From: Gonapodya prolifera JEL478
Taxonomy: Eukaryota; Monoblepharomycota; Monoblepharidomycetes; Monoblepharidales; Gonapodyaceae
Direction: 5' to 3'
DNA: 64,000 bases
Assembly: GCA_001574975.1 (NCBI GenBank)
Contig: KQ965829.1
Coordinates: 65,182 to 129,181 of the forward strand
Part shown: piece after piece, positions 1 to 10,896 of the stretch
Layout of the letters: the number at the start of each line of letters is the position of its first letter
Numbering within the stretch: the first letter of the stretch is position 1
Position numbers and translations under genes: made by a program
Notes under the pieces: generated by a model
Database searches by the model: none
What the model was told of the DNA's origin: nothing
The model's input: only the letters and a program-made list of their open reading frames with translations

Positions 1-170
1 GGTGGAGTGGACGAAGCCGCACGTTTGGGAGCCTATCCGGTTGATTGCGGTTACGTTATCGTCTGCACTCGGCGGCAGCAGAGGTTGGCACTTCGCGTCG
101 CGCTACTCACGGTTTGCAACGGTGGGAGCCAGTCCGTTCGTACCCAGGAACCGGTCGTAGTAGGATCCAT

Positions 171-1730
171 TTACGACGAGACTGGAATTGTGGCGAGATT
201 GGTTATGGACGGATTGGCAGTAAACACAAAGGACATCAAAACACACCCTTCGTATGCACTTTGAGGATGGGAAGGGAAGGGAGGGCGTGGCCGTGTTGAG
301 GTCCAGCTTCTTCGGAACAACACGAATGACGGACTCACTTTTCGACGACTCCGACAAGATCGAAACCGTTGGTGTTCGTGTCGTTGCGGAACCAGGTCTC
401 GATTCCTTCACCCAGGAAACCGGGGTTGACTGCACACATGGCGCGGTACTCGGGTTAGGAATACGGCAACGACGAAACATCGTGAAGTTGCGTTCTGGGA
501 CTCACCGGCCAAGAAATCACCCATGGTTGACGGCATCAACGGCCGGATTTTGCCAAAGAAGCGGTCGTAGTCTTCAGGGAACCCTCCGAACGCCCATGCC
601 TAGTGAAACATGCATCGCTGAGTCCGCATTCCTTTGTTCGGAGTCCCCCGCCATCCTCGCTCTCACCTGATCGATGTAAATCCCGTCAAGACGACCGTAC
701 GTCGTGCAGTTGTATGCCCCCCACTGTTGCATCATGAGCTGGATGGACGGGTACACGGTGGGACCGTTGTCGAACGCGCATTGCCACGTTCCCGTTCCAT
801 TCAGGATTACGTATTCAAAGCCCCAGCAGGCGGGGGTGTACCTTGGTAAGTGGGAAGGGGAAGGGTGAGGCGAAGGGTTGCGTGGTGGCCAGGTCCCGGT
901 GAAACTCACCCGAGGACTTTCACGCGGTCTTTGTAAGGTGCCAGGCCGTTCAGAAGCTATGTGTCCCGTGTGAGTGCAGATTTGAGTGGAGAATGATGCG
1001 CGATAACTCACCATGGCCGCTCCTGGGTGTCTGGTTGTCAGTGCTCCCGCACACGCTGTTCCCAATGGACCGGGTCCGTTCTCGAAGTTGAGGCTGTACG
1101 GCACGAAGGTGAGCCATTCAGTACGTTTGTTCGGGCACAAAGCAACACGGCGGGTTCTTACACGATCAGAAACTTGGTCCGTGTTGTGTTGGTGTTGACC
1201 ACCATCGCCAAAAGGGAGTCCAGAAACTCCCCATTCTGCTCCGACGCATCAAGCGCGTACAATAGATTGTTGCTAAACACCGGTACAATGAACCCGTTCT
1301 GGGGTAGGGTCTTCCAAGCATTCGCAGGGTTGGATGGGGGAGCCGTCACTGGCGCGGGGCTGACCCGGTTTGCCGTTTCGGGGTTATTCTGGTCGGAGGT
1401 GGAAGCTACAGAGCTAGCGACGACGTTTGCAGACGTCGGCGCCGGAAAGCGGGTTTAGAACGACGAGCTCAGACCGGGGCCGCGCTCCTTTGTGCCGAGT
1501 ACGTACCTTTTTCCGAGCAGGAAGATGGACGGGATGCCGATAATGGCGGCGGCAAAAAACACGAACATGATGATGAGGAAAACGAGCGAGCGTCCGCGCG
1601 GCCGTTGCGAGAGTTGGGAGAGCAGACTGGTTTTGGCTTTTGTGTCGAAGGGGTCGCCGCCCGACATCTCGCGCTTCAGGACCATTGGCACGTTGCCGCC
1701 CGAGTAAGATTTCTTGTGATGGGTCGCCAT
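171..1730 (-). CDS. Membrane-anchored spherulin-4 family protein (GH135-like)
   Basis: Multi-exon gene on the minus strand. The first exon (from 1730) encodes a basic cytoplasmic tail and one hydrophobic segment (LVFLIIMFVFFAAAIIGIP), then a Ser/Thr/Pro/Asn stalk, which is a type II membrane topology. Later exons carry spherulation-specific family 4 landmarks: NGFIVPVFSNN, a FENGPGP turn matching the family's NP-x-GPG, KDRVKVLGY, a DGIYIDQ strand near 680, then NPGFLGEG and DLVGVVE near 360-430. Fungal members such as Aspergillus Sph3 (GH135) cleave galactosamine-containing exopolysaccharide, so a cell-surface or wall glycosidase is the likely role; that is inferred from the family. The last exon was read to a TAA at 171-173; a different final splice could carry the gene past the left edge. 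At least six introns. The start is the first ATG before the membrane segment. Confidence 0.72.
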
Positions 1731-2171
1731 TGCGCGGGGATGGGCGACGTTTTTGGGTGCCCTTACCAAACGGAGGGCGCCACACAGGTTGTCAAACTTT
1801 AAATACATTACACTTCAACTAGAAATGTGGTTGGACATATAAATATGCGATAAATGCTTCGGATATACATCATTTTTTTCTTCTTTTGGGTGCAGCGACA
1901 TGTCCTGGTTTGATCATTGAAGCAACAATCGAATTTTCGACCGACAGCCTTTGTCTCGATGATGTCGGGGGGATTGACAACCCAAGCCCAGGAAACGCAA
2001 ACTCAGCACGCGACGAAAAAATCAAATATTACTTAACAGCACAGAAAAACATCCAAAAGGGTATCAAAATAGTACGTCTCGCACCATAACTACCAACACC
2101 ACCAACACCGGCGGCACCTTGCACTCTCTCTGTTGAATGCACTGTCCAGCCCCACGAACGTACGCACGCCC
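1731..2171. other. Intergenic region, upstream of the spherulin-4 gene
   Basis: No convincing gene. It separates the 5' end of the spherulin-4 gene from the 3' end of the Csm1/Pcs1 gene. An AT-rich patch around 1830-1860 with a TATA-like stretch lies about 110-130 bases upstream of the spherulin start and could be its core promoter. A 67-codon plus-strand open frame here has no recognisable features. Confidence 0.4.
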
Positions 2172-4539
2172 TCACCACCCCTTCTGCACACCTAGCCTAA
2201 ACCACCTTCCTCCATTCGATTTTGCAAACTGCACGTTCTTGCCGAAGTACCCCGGCACGAGCCCATTAGCCACGTCGGCGCGCGTCTCGTCCGTCGGGGC
2301 GTAGATATACTGCGCGGGTTCGCCCGACGCGGCGGAAGGCTGTTGGAGTTGCATGACGTAGTGGAGGGCTGGAGGGTAGTGTTAAGTTGAGGTGGGTCAA
2401 AATCAGAACCAGCGAGAGAGCACCCCGACACCCCCGATAATACTCACTCCCACTCTTGACCTTCTGCTCACACTCAAACTCCAAAGTGTCGTTCCCGTTT
2501 CCATCCCCTTCACCATCCTCATCCTCCTCGGCTTGAAACACCCCCGTGACCTTCACACCTGTCAAGTCCTCGTACAGTTCCCGCATGCGTTCCAGCTCGG
2601 TGACCTGTCCTTGTAATTCCGGAATTGAATCCACTACAGAAAAGAACAGATTCGCGCACCGTAAGCCGATCGAACTTGCGACCAAAAACCGGGACGGCGG
2701 ACACACCTTGACTCCTCAACGCCTCCACCTCCGCACGCGCATTAGCCAGCTCTTGTTCGTACTTGAGCAGCTCCTTCTTGCTCTCCTTGGCCGCTTTCGC
2801 GCTCCCGCTCCCACTTGACTCGGAATCACTCCCGCCCTTTGCGACACGACTCTCCAAATGCGCAATCTGGGCCCGTAATGCCGCGAGTTCTTGTTCGTGC
2901 ACTAAAAGCCCAGAACATTACACGTATCAGTATCGTCAAGCCAACCGCCACAAGCACTACCCTGCGGAAACGCACCATTTTGCAGCTCCTCACCCGCACG
3001 CTTCACAAACTCGTAATGCTCCTGAGCGTGCGGGCCCACGGTGTTCCGGAGTTCATCGTACTTCTTCTGAAGTGCGGTGAGGTCCGCTCGGACCTTTGGA
3101 GTTGGGATGGAAGTCGAGGGGGGGAGGTTGCAGGGATTTGGGGGGTTCGGGGTTGTCAGCCACCACCAAGGACCCAACAATAACGCCCCACCCTCCCTCC
3201 AAACCACTCACAGCCTTCAGCGCCTCATTCTCGCTCACAGTCCCACAATTTTCCACGAACTTCACAGTGTTCCCCTCGAGCGTCTTGAGCATCTGCACGA
3301 ACCCTTCGTCGCTGGTTCGCGTGATAGTGGCGGGTGGGAGGGGGAGGGTGAGCGCCGTCGTTGCGGTTGTGTGGGGCGAGGGTTTGGCGAGTGTGACGGC
3401 ATTTGGGGCCGAGGAAGACGGAGCCGCCGTGGCCGATGCAAGTTGTCCATGTCTTGGCACTGTGATGGTTGCAACCCTGGCGACGGCCGCGACAGGTCCC
3501 GCCTCCACCTCTTCCTCGTCCTCGACGTTGGCGCCCCGACCTCCCTTCTTCCCACCCGGCGTCGTCGGTTTCGCGGTCGCCTTTGCACCTTCCACGGTGC
3601 TCTTTCCTTTCCCCTTCGCACCCTGTGCGGATCCGCTGGATGCGACATCGTCTTCAAAGGCGGACGAGTCGGCGGGACTCCGGGTGGGAGCGGGTTTGGG
3701 TTTGATTGAGGGTTTCGGAATCGATGCGGCGGTGGTGGAGGCGGGGGGTTTGATTCTGGGTTTCTGCTTGTTGTCCACCAACGTAACGCGTCGCGCAGCG
3801 GGAGCGGGAGCCGGCTCCGGTTTGGGCGGGGTGACGTCCTCGATCTCCACATCGCTGTGCTCGCTCTCCTTCTGCGGCCCCTTCTTCGCCGGCTTCTTCG
3901 GTGCAGGGACTTCCTCTTCAACATCACTCTCGTCACTCTCCTTCGCCTGCTTCTTCTTCACCACGGCAGTCTTACGCTTCTTCACCGCGTCTTTCCCCTC
4001 CTGTCCTTGCTTCGACTTCACACTCGGCTTGGGCTTCGCTTCGGGCGTGTCCTCATCCGCATGTGCAACGGTCAGAGCAGCCGCAAGCCCAGCTGCCCGC
4101 CGCCGACCCTGGACTGGACTGACGCGGTACATGGTGTCGAGTTCCTTGAGCGCCTGTCTCTTATGTTTTGGGGCGGGTGTGTGCGCGGGTGTTGTGGGGG
4201 ATGCTGGGCACGTTGAGGGTGAAGGATGGAGTGCGTGAGAGAGGCCCGAAGCGAGAGAGCGAGGGGGGAAGAAAGATTGACTCACGTTTCTTGACGCTCG
4301 CTTTGGGCTTCTTTTGAGGCGGGGCTTTCATCAGAAATACATCAGCGCCGTTCTCCATTATCAACACAACTTCCAAGCAACGACTCACCATCATCCTCGC
4401 TCTCGCTGTCCGACTCCTGTACCTTCTTCTTCCCCCTAGCATGATTCGGCGTCTTGTTCTCGTGCCCCGACGGCGCGGGTCGTTTGCGTTTCGTATCTTT
4501 GGCTTTGGCAGCGGGAGCCTGCCGCCGGTGCCGTGTCAT
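2172..4539 (-). CDS. CSM1: Csm1/Pcs1 monopolin-complex subunit
   Basis: Kinetochore/rDNA clamp protein; in yeasts Csm1/Pcs1 crosslinks kinetochore microtubule sites and anchors condensin at rDNA. About eight exons. The N-terminal part is long, Lys/Arg-rich and acidic with many AKK, SDSESEDD and PKKP stretches, so disordered and nuclear. The middle (about 2650-3300) is heptad-rich coiled coil (HEQELAALRAQIAHLESRV, LLKYEQELANARAEVEALR). The C-terminus is the RWD-like globular domain of the family: LYEDLTGVKVTGVF, then DTLEFECEQKVKSG, LHYVMQLQ, YIYAPTDE, LVPGYFGKNVQF and a final GGRWFRLGVQKGW before the TGA at 2172-2174. This order (YeeLTG, ydC, LhF, yeY, LPdyL) matches the Csm1/Pcs1 domain closely. 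The start at 4539 is the first ATG of the basic reading frame. The basic N-terminal extension is longer than in yeasts. Confidence 0.8.
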
Positions 4540-4890
4540 GTGGTTCGATGGCGATATAGCGGAATCGCAAGTACGGTAGGACGCCGCAGCGTGCGCGATG
4601 GCACCGCGTAGCAGGAAAATCATGAGGTGAGGTGACTCTGCTCAATTCAGCGGCCTCCCTCGATTCGTCCCATTCACGCACCAATCCGACTCCCACACCC
4701 GCCATCACTAGGGAATCGTCTTCGTCCGTCATCGCGAAAGGGGATCGGCGGGGTGGCGCCATCGCGTGTGTTTGCTGGCGAAATTTGTGGTGGTGCCCGA
4801 GCCACCTCACCTTCTGGTGGCAACACACTAGACAGCCCAGAAATTGAGATTACAGTTGCAAGAAATACGAGCAAAATAAAATTAATTTAT
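4540..4890. other. Intergenic region
   Basis: About 350 bases between the Csm1/Pcs1 start and a methyltransferase fragment on the same strand. Short overlapping open frames exist on both strands but none shows a domain, signal or plausible splice structure. It probably holds the Csm1/Pcs1 promoter. Confidence 0.35.
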
Positions 4891-5350
4891 TTAGGATGTG
4901 GGGTCGGTTTGCACCGTAAAGAGTATATCACGAGGTTTTCCTTTTCGTACGTCGGGCGGACGTCGGTGTCTATAATCTGGTGCAGTGTAGGAGGGAACAG
5001 AAATCGTGAATGTCGGTGCGGGAGATGTGACTGCACTTCCACCGTCTGCCTTCTTCGCAGCCGTCGCACTATCCACGTCCGGCCCGGCCTCCACCGTCGT
5101 TCCCTCCAACACACCCCTATTGGTCTCCACATTCCTCCTCGCCACGTCCAGCACCACTCCAAATCCGTCAGAAGCACCTCCCGCGCCGCAAGGCCCGTCG
5201 CAACAAGTCCCACCACGCCAGTCCCGCACCCGAGTTCAAGCACGCGTTTTTGCCGGACCACGTCAGGATGTGAGTAGGAACGCGGAGTCCATGTGCGTCC
5301 GCCACAGCCGGGGAGGACGTCTGTGGGGAGGGAGGCCGGGAATAGGTGGT
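4891..5350 (-). pseudogene. Fragment of a METTL21/FAM86-type protein methyltransferase
   Basis: The strongest signal is the SAM-binding motif I, VLELGCGTGVVGLVA, at about 5190-5240, preceded after an apparent 3' splice site near 5322 by GCGGRTWTPRSYSHPDVV, which resembles the family's G-x-W segment. Motif II follows as EVLLTD. The expected continuation, VVLDVARRNVETN, is present but in another frame: two bases too many, or one too few, lie at about 5154-5164. After that the frame runs into a stop at 4891 without the family's downstream LDW and DVVY regions. The gene is therefore truncated and frameshifted, or this stretch holds a sequencing error plus an unrecognised intron. Family members methylate lysines on elongation factors and chaperones. 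The 5' exon(s) were not identified. Confidence 0.5.
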
Positions 5351-5593
5351 CGGAAATGGTGAGTCGAGGTATCTAGGTTTGGTGAGGTATTGACCACGAC
5401 GAGGTCCGAAATTCAAATTGTACATACGACCTATTCTCGTAAGCACACAGTTTACTCTATACATCACCGCGTTGCTATTCCTTACTTCATCTCATTGAGC
5501 CACCATCAACACTCCAGCACCTCCACCGCACCGATCACACATACACTTACTCCACACCTCAACTCCCGTCTCATTCCACCTCTCCACATTATC

Positions 5594-6507
5594 TCAAAGC
5601 TCTTCGGAAGTTGAATCCCTCAGCAGGTCCATGGGGTCGATGATCTCGTTTGTCATGCTGGGTACTGGGCGCGTGGGTCGTGTGGGGCGTGTCGGACGCG
5701 CAGTGGAGCGGGAGCGTGGTGGAGGAGGCCGAGAACGAGGCGATGGGGAGGGCGACGGAGTTGGCCCGGGCCGACCATGATGAGAACCGGCCAGATATCG
5801 ACGCGGACCACAGGTCGGGTGACGAAAGCCGGCGATGCTGTGATAGCGGAAGCGGAGTGGAGGGCACCGCGAGGGTGGTGTATTGCTCGGAATCGCTGGT
5901 CTCGGGGCGTTGGGATGGGGTGTGGTCGGCGTCGGCGGCTGGCCGTGTGCCGACAAATATGGGGCGACGTCGTGATGAGAATGAGGAGGCACGCACTGAT
6001 CAATACGGGGCCTTTTGAATGGGTTCGGGTCTGTGGTTGCTGAAGGGCTTGAGATAGTATGTACTCTGTCTTCAGGGTGTATTAGTAACTGGATATCGAG
6101 GTGACTTACTTTTGTTCTTCCTCTTCTTGCAGGTTACCGATGTCGTGGATTACCACATCGAAACCAGCGCGACTTGTCACGTCCATGACCGTCTCCGCCT
6201 GTCCCGCTCACTTCGGCGTTCTTGCTTTCCCCGCGGCGGCACTCGCGCGCCCCCTCTTCGCCCTCCTCCGTGCTACCTCTCGTACTGCAAGCACTACAGG
6301 AACTCCAGCTGACATGGCTGGCTCAGGTCTTCCCTGCCCAGGCTCTCCGGCTGCACCCACTTCATCTGCACTCGTGTTCACGTCCTCAACCGGTTCCGAG
6401 CTCAACGCCCTCTTACAGCTGCCGCACAAATTCCTCGACTGGTGTCCCTTGTCCTCGCACCTTCCACTGGATTTCACAGCGATTGGAGGGGTTGCTTCGG
6501 AGGGCAT
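5594..6507 (-). pseudogene. Decayed, head-to-head copy of the BRCT gene at 6716-7960
   Basis: This minus-strand sequence parallels the second half of the plus-strand BRCT gene. Shared blocks are GRPEPAMSAGVPVVLAVREV versus GRPGPAAGPEVPAVREATQ, the intron donor context EEEEQK/gtaagtcacc versus EELEQK/gtaagtcacc, NPFKRPRI versus NPPKRPRI, a TRP-rich repeat (ARPTRPTRPTRP), and IIDPMDLLRDSTS versus IIDPAELVRTASS. The copy has no BRCT domain, and the aligned frame is broken by a TGA at 6208-6210 exactly where the intact copy reads AGT. It also ends about 20 codons early. I read it as a 5'-truncated duplicate that has lost coding capacity. A shorter protein from an internal start is possible but unsupported. 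Confidence 0.65.
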
Positions 6508-6715
6508 GAAGACTAGGCCTTCATTGTCAAATCCCGATGTAGAAGCGTCTTCCGAGCTTGCCTAGTGACAAGAGCAGTTTCGTTCAAAGGTCAAACACGA
6601 ACGATCGCATGACATGCCGGAGACAATCAGATGTTTGGAGCGTTGATTAGGTGTCCATTCCAAACTGCTTTGGTCGGATGTTCCTTCGCTGACCACTGCC
6701 ACACCCGATTTCCGA

Positions 6716-7960
6716 ATGATTTTCGAAGGAATTCGCGCGCGCTTCTCGCCGCCACTTGCATACAGTCGAATCCTTGAATTGTTTGGTGCGTTTCTCCACC
6801 GACGACCGTTGATCCGCCCCTGTCCGGGACTGACACATTCCACGTCGTCAGAGGCCCAAGGTGGAAACGTTGTTGCCGAGGACGAGGACGAGGGTCATTC
6901 TGACGTGTATTTCTGCGAAGATGCAGCGGATGCGTACGTATTCTCGTTGATGAACAGCAACTTCATTCGATCTCGAGCTGCTTGCTCCATGCCACCTCTC
7001 CCTAGCCAAATCCCCATCACGGTACCTCTCATCCACTCGACCTACATCTCCAATTGCGTCCGTGCACAATCCTTGCTCTCTGTCGCCCCATACCGGATCC
7101 TCACACCCTCACTCTCCGCCGACATTGCGACCCTCCTCGCCGCCCACCGCGACGCCGAACGGGAGTTTCTCGAGGCCGATGCAGAGTTTGCGCCGGGCGA
7201 AGATGCTGGAGCGAGCGGGGTGGGAGGAACGGAAGCGGGGAGGGGAAGACCGGGGCCTGCAGCCGGACCTGAAGTGCCTGCAGTGAGAGAGGCGACACAG
7301 AAGAGGGCCAAGAGGAGTGTGAGCTCTGTCGCGGGGGAGGCCAGAGCGACGAAGAGTGCAGTACCGCCTGAGACGGTCAAGGATGCGGGAAGTCACGACG
7401 TCGGTGACGTGAAAATGGACGAATTTGGTGATGGGGAAGAGCTGGAACAAAAGTAAGTCACCCCGTACACTGTTTCCGGTCGCAATCTCACACCGCCGCC
7501 TTCTCACAGTCCTCCATCAACGTCGAACCCAAACCCACCCAAACGGCCCCGCATCCAGCGCAGTACACCACCTCGCTCTCACCCCGACGCCGCCCCACCT
7601 GCTTTGAACCAACCGCCGGCCCCGACAACCAGCTCCAAAGCTCAAAATCCTGCCATACCGCTCCAAGAGGCACGCAAATCAGTTCCGTCGACTCCCCTAC
7701 CACCAACATCATCATCAGAACCATCCCTTTGGTCTCTCCAACCCTCACCTGCACCTCCACCTCCTCCACCCCGAACCCGAACTGCCGCGCGTCCCACTCG
7801 CCCCAATCGCCCGACCCGACCACTCCCCAACGTGACAAACGACGGGTACGAGATCATCGACCCCGCCGAGTTGGTGAGGACGGCCAGTTCGAGGGTGTTG
7901 TGGGAGACGGTGGAGAGGTTTGATGAGGCGGGTGTTGTGGTGTTGCGGATTGAGCATTAG
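6716..7960 (+). CDS. BRCT-domain protein with disordered, proline-rich C-terminus
   Basis: The N-terminal ~130 residues fit a BRCT fold: a first strand MIFEGIRARF, a GG turn (AQGGNVV), DVYFCEDAADAYVF, and a C-terminal helix PLIHSTYISNCVRAQSLLSV ending APYRI, which corresponds to the W-x-x-x-C/S helix, with Y in place of Trp. The rest is low complexity: a charged AEREFLEADAEF segment, Gly/Glu and Lys/Arg stretches, a KRPRI nuclear-signal-like motif after the single intron (about 7454-7509), proline runs, a TRP/NRP repeat and a conserved tail EIIDPAELVR. The N-terminal BRCT position and basic tail recall Rap1/TERF2IP, but I see no Myb domain, so a telomeric role is only a possibility. Start 6716 is the first ATG before the first strand; an upstream exon cannot be excluded. 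It lies head to head with its decayed copy. Confidence 0.6.
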
Positions 7961-8282
7961 GAGGTGGAGTTTGGGTTGGGAATGGGAGAGGTTTGATGGG
8001 GGGAGAGTGGTGGCCGGCGTGGAGTGAAGACGGTGTGGTTTTGTGCAAGTGGGAGGGAAGTGCGGAGCAAGAAGGGGTTCGCGGGTTCATTTTCTTTTCA
8101 TGTGTTAGTGTTTTTAATAGCACAATAACATTGTTGGTTACATATTATGTTGCATGCAAAGTTGTATTCAGATTATTCAGGCAATGTACATTATGCAGCG
8201 ATCATTCAGGCTATATACATTATTGAGCTTATTGGAATTACTCAGATAGTTCATGTAATTCGCGTGATTTGGTTGTTTTCAA
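7961..8282. other. Intergenic region between convergent genes
   Basis: AT-rich spacer between the ends of the BRCT gene and the F-box-like gene. It contains imperfect repeats of a short unit (ttcaggc..tacatta) at about 8176-8222. I see no gene here; it probably holds both 3' ends. Confidence 0.35.
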
Positions 8283-9454
8283 TTAATCGATGTCAAGCAT
8301 GTTGAGTGGTATTAACATGCGCTGCTCCAAGAAAGCCTCTTCAGTCGATTCAGGAGCCTTTCGCTCTGAAAAATAGCAGGGTAGAGTGGTTAAGACTTGC
8401 TCTTGAGCTAATGCAAAGTGTATTGCTCACCTGTTTTTTGCGTTCGTTCCAATAAATAGTTCAGCTGCCGCCGTTGCTGCTTGCGAGGCATTTGGTAAGC
8501 TTCCCTCATCTTGTCAAGTATGGAGGTGTCGCCATTCTTCACGAACTGCAGCTCGAGCTTCGAAAGCGTCTGGGGGAGAGGAGGTGCGAGAACCGGTGCC
8601 CATCCCTCGACATCCACCTCTCTCAGGGCGAGGAGAACGTGTTGGTTTCCAGCCGCGGCGTGTGTTGCTGCTATGGTATCGGGCGGCACAATATGGGGAA
8701 GTTGAGAGTTATTCTGAAGGAAGGTTTGGAGGTTGCCGAGGCGTGCCGCCATTTCACGGTAGAGGATGATCAGAAACCCAGGGGAGACCGAGTCTTGAGT
8801 GTCCGCCCAGAGGCATAGTGTTGATATCGCTCTTTGTGGGTTGAATCCAGCGGCTACAGCGTCAGAGCACAGTCGAACTCTGCGAAGATAGGATGCGAGA
8901 AGGACGGGATGCTTCCTCTCAAACCGCGCAGCGGCTGCTTCTGCAGGGGGGCACCAGTAGTGTGTATCTCCGTTGGTCGTTTTCACAAAGGGAACTACGC
9001 ATTGCATATTGAGGTATCCTGAGTCGGTTGAGCAGGTTTCGGGCCACCTGGATCCGGGTGGGGGAGGTGTGGACGCAAGCTGGGCAAATGGAACAAATGT
9101 ATGAGTATTGGAACCTTTCGCGATCCGTCCAACCCCCCGACAATTTCTGGATTCGCCTCTGCTCCTCCGGTCATTGACAACTTCCTCTTCCGCCCTGTCC
9201 AGGATGCTATACGCAACGTCCAGGGGCAATCCGTCCAGAAATTCAATTTTCGACGCTTTGATGAGCCGTCCGTAGTGCTTGGTGAGGATTGTGTAGTTCC
9301 GTTTCGAGGTGAGGGAGAGGCGGAGAAAAGAGGCCACGTTGACGGTGGTTTCCACCGGAAAGGAGTCCAGAGTCGGGGTTCGTTCTTTAGCGCCATCTGC
9401 GCAACTATTTTCGGCGGAGTGCGTGCTATCCGGTTCTATGGTCTTTTGTGCCAT
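8283..9454 (-). CDS. Hypothetical protein, weak F-box-like N-terminus
   Basis: Read from ATG 9454 as one long exon, then a small final exon after an intron at about 8367-8430 (donor after ERTQKT, acceptor before ERKAPES), ending in MLDID and TAA at 8283-8285. Residues ~28-60 (LDSFPVETTVNVASFLRLSL then TSKRNYTILTKH) resemble a shortened F-box. Two charged segments follow (FLDGLPLDVAYSILDRAEEE and later LLALREVDVEGW); no catalytic motif is visible. F-box proteins act as SCF ubiquitin-ligase adaptors, but the match is too weak to assign that role. The start overlaps the last codons of the kinase gene immediately upstream on the same strand, which is unusual for two fungal genes and suggests a rearrangement joined them. 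Confidence 0.5.
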
Positions 9455-10896
9455 CACCGCGATCTGTTATGGTGACCACGATGAACTGTTGGGAATGAAA
9501 AGTGGGGCAAAGAGGACAGAAAAGATGCGGTGAGTCAAATCTTCCAATGATCTGGCCATGCCCAACCGCCACGTATGTGGCCAAAATGTGCCACTTACCT
9601 CCCCCGCCTCCTCCACTCCAACAGATATGTCTTCAAAACGCTCTCCTTCCACCGCATTCTCCATCACTGCCCTAATTGCATTCTTAAGTACCTCGAACAC
9701 AATCATGCGTACATGACCAGGCACACCAGGGATCCTGCTCTGAGTCCCAACTTCGACCACGGCTCGTGGGGGCTCTTCCCCACCAAAATAGTCCCGCGCA
9801 ACAGAACGAGCGTCATCCACTGCCACTCTCACGACATCACCGACATCCATTGCTGGATCCACGATTCCCACCATCCTCTCCGAAGCTTTCCCCGTCCTAT
9901 GCTTTCCACCATCGAAAGCGTTTCGAAGTAGCTCCAAATGTTGAGTCGTCAACATGCGGTTTCCCAGAGCGGCGAGGTGGTAAGAGTCAAGGTATTGTTG
10001 CACGGTGTCTGAGAGGATGTAAACCTCGGGAAGGGAGTCGGGGAGCCGGAGGAGGGCGGAGGCCAGAACCTGTGAGATAGGATCATGGCGAGTGCGATAG
10101 GCTTTGAGCAGAGTCGCGAAGTGACTGGAGCACCAAAGTCAGCGTGTGCCGCATGAGTTGATCACGTTTGGTTCGGGTCTCACTTGTTGAGAGCCTCATA
10201 CCGAGGAGTATTATTGGTCGTCAAGGGAAGGTAGTATGGATTTTCATTGTAAGGGTTCCTCAAACTTGCGTGGAACGACACGCGCTGGACTTCCGCAACA
10301 CCACGTCGGAGGAGGACGTCGCGTGGCCGTGCAGACGTGAGTGTGCAGAATCCTCTTCCGTTGGCCCAACGTGACCAGGCGCCCCCTCCAGCCGATACGG
10401 ATTCCGAAGACGTAGAGGGCGAAGAGTTGAGTGGGGTTCCAAATGCCAATGAGGAATGTCCTCTTCATTGAACAGGACAAGGTCCCACTGAAGCAAATCA
10501 ACAATTCACCATCACCCAAATTGTCGTAGCTGTCATCTCTTCCACGTTATATCTCGCACCTGAAAACTCCTCATGTGCCATCCAACCAGTGTCTTCATCT
10601 CCTCCATCTCTGCCAATCCTGGAACTGGAATTCTCTCCAGCAATCGAATCCGCGACGCCAGCCGGATTTGTATATCCTCTCCCAAAAATTCCGAAGCATT
10701 CAGGAGGGTGGCCTGGTTTGGGTTCGGGCCGAACTTCACTCCTTGAGTGGAACCATGGTTGGGTGTTTGGAAGCGTATCTGGAGCGCGGATGACAGGTAA
10801 AGCAACGATTGAAGAGCGCGAGTTCGATTCGACGCACTCGTCGATCTTTTCTTTCAACGCCGGAGACCACGCGGTCGAAGCGGTCTGGGTTGACAT
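9426..10896 (-). CDS. PDK/BCKDK-family mitochondrial kinase, truncated in its ATP-binding domain
   Basis: Pyruvate or branched-chain 2-oxoacid dehydrogenase kinases phosphorylate the E1 subunit in the mitochondrial matrix. Landmarks in order: ATLLNASEFLGEDIQIRLAS (the family's LL-x-SA-x-FL-x-x-EL-x-IRLA), IPVPGLAEMEEMKTLVGWH, LDSYHLAALGNRMLTTQHLE (the R-M-L-x-x-QH block), then VRMIVFEVLKNAIRAVMEN, the N-box of the GHKL ATPase. The next exon, after an intron from about 9597 to 9477, gives FIVVTITDRGDG, the G1 box (normally D-x-GGG), and then DHRTG and a TAG at 9426-9428. The rest of the ATP-binding domain (F and G2 boxes, ST motif, C-terminal tail) is missing, about 100 residues short. It is therefore probably inactive as a kinase. 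PDK and BCKDK cannot be separated here. Start 10896 is the only suitable ATG upstream. Confidence 0.7.

Noticed and set aside
1886-2089. Plus-strand 67-codon frame
   Set aside because: No domain, no splice logic, lies in the spherulin promoter region.
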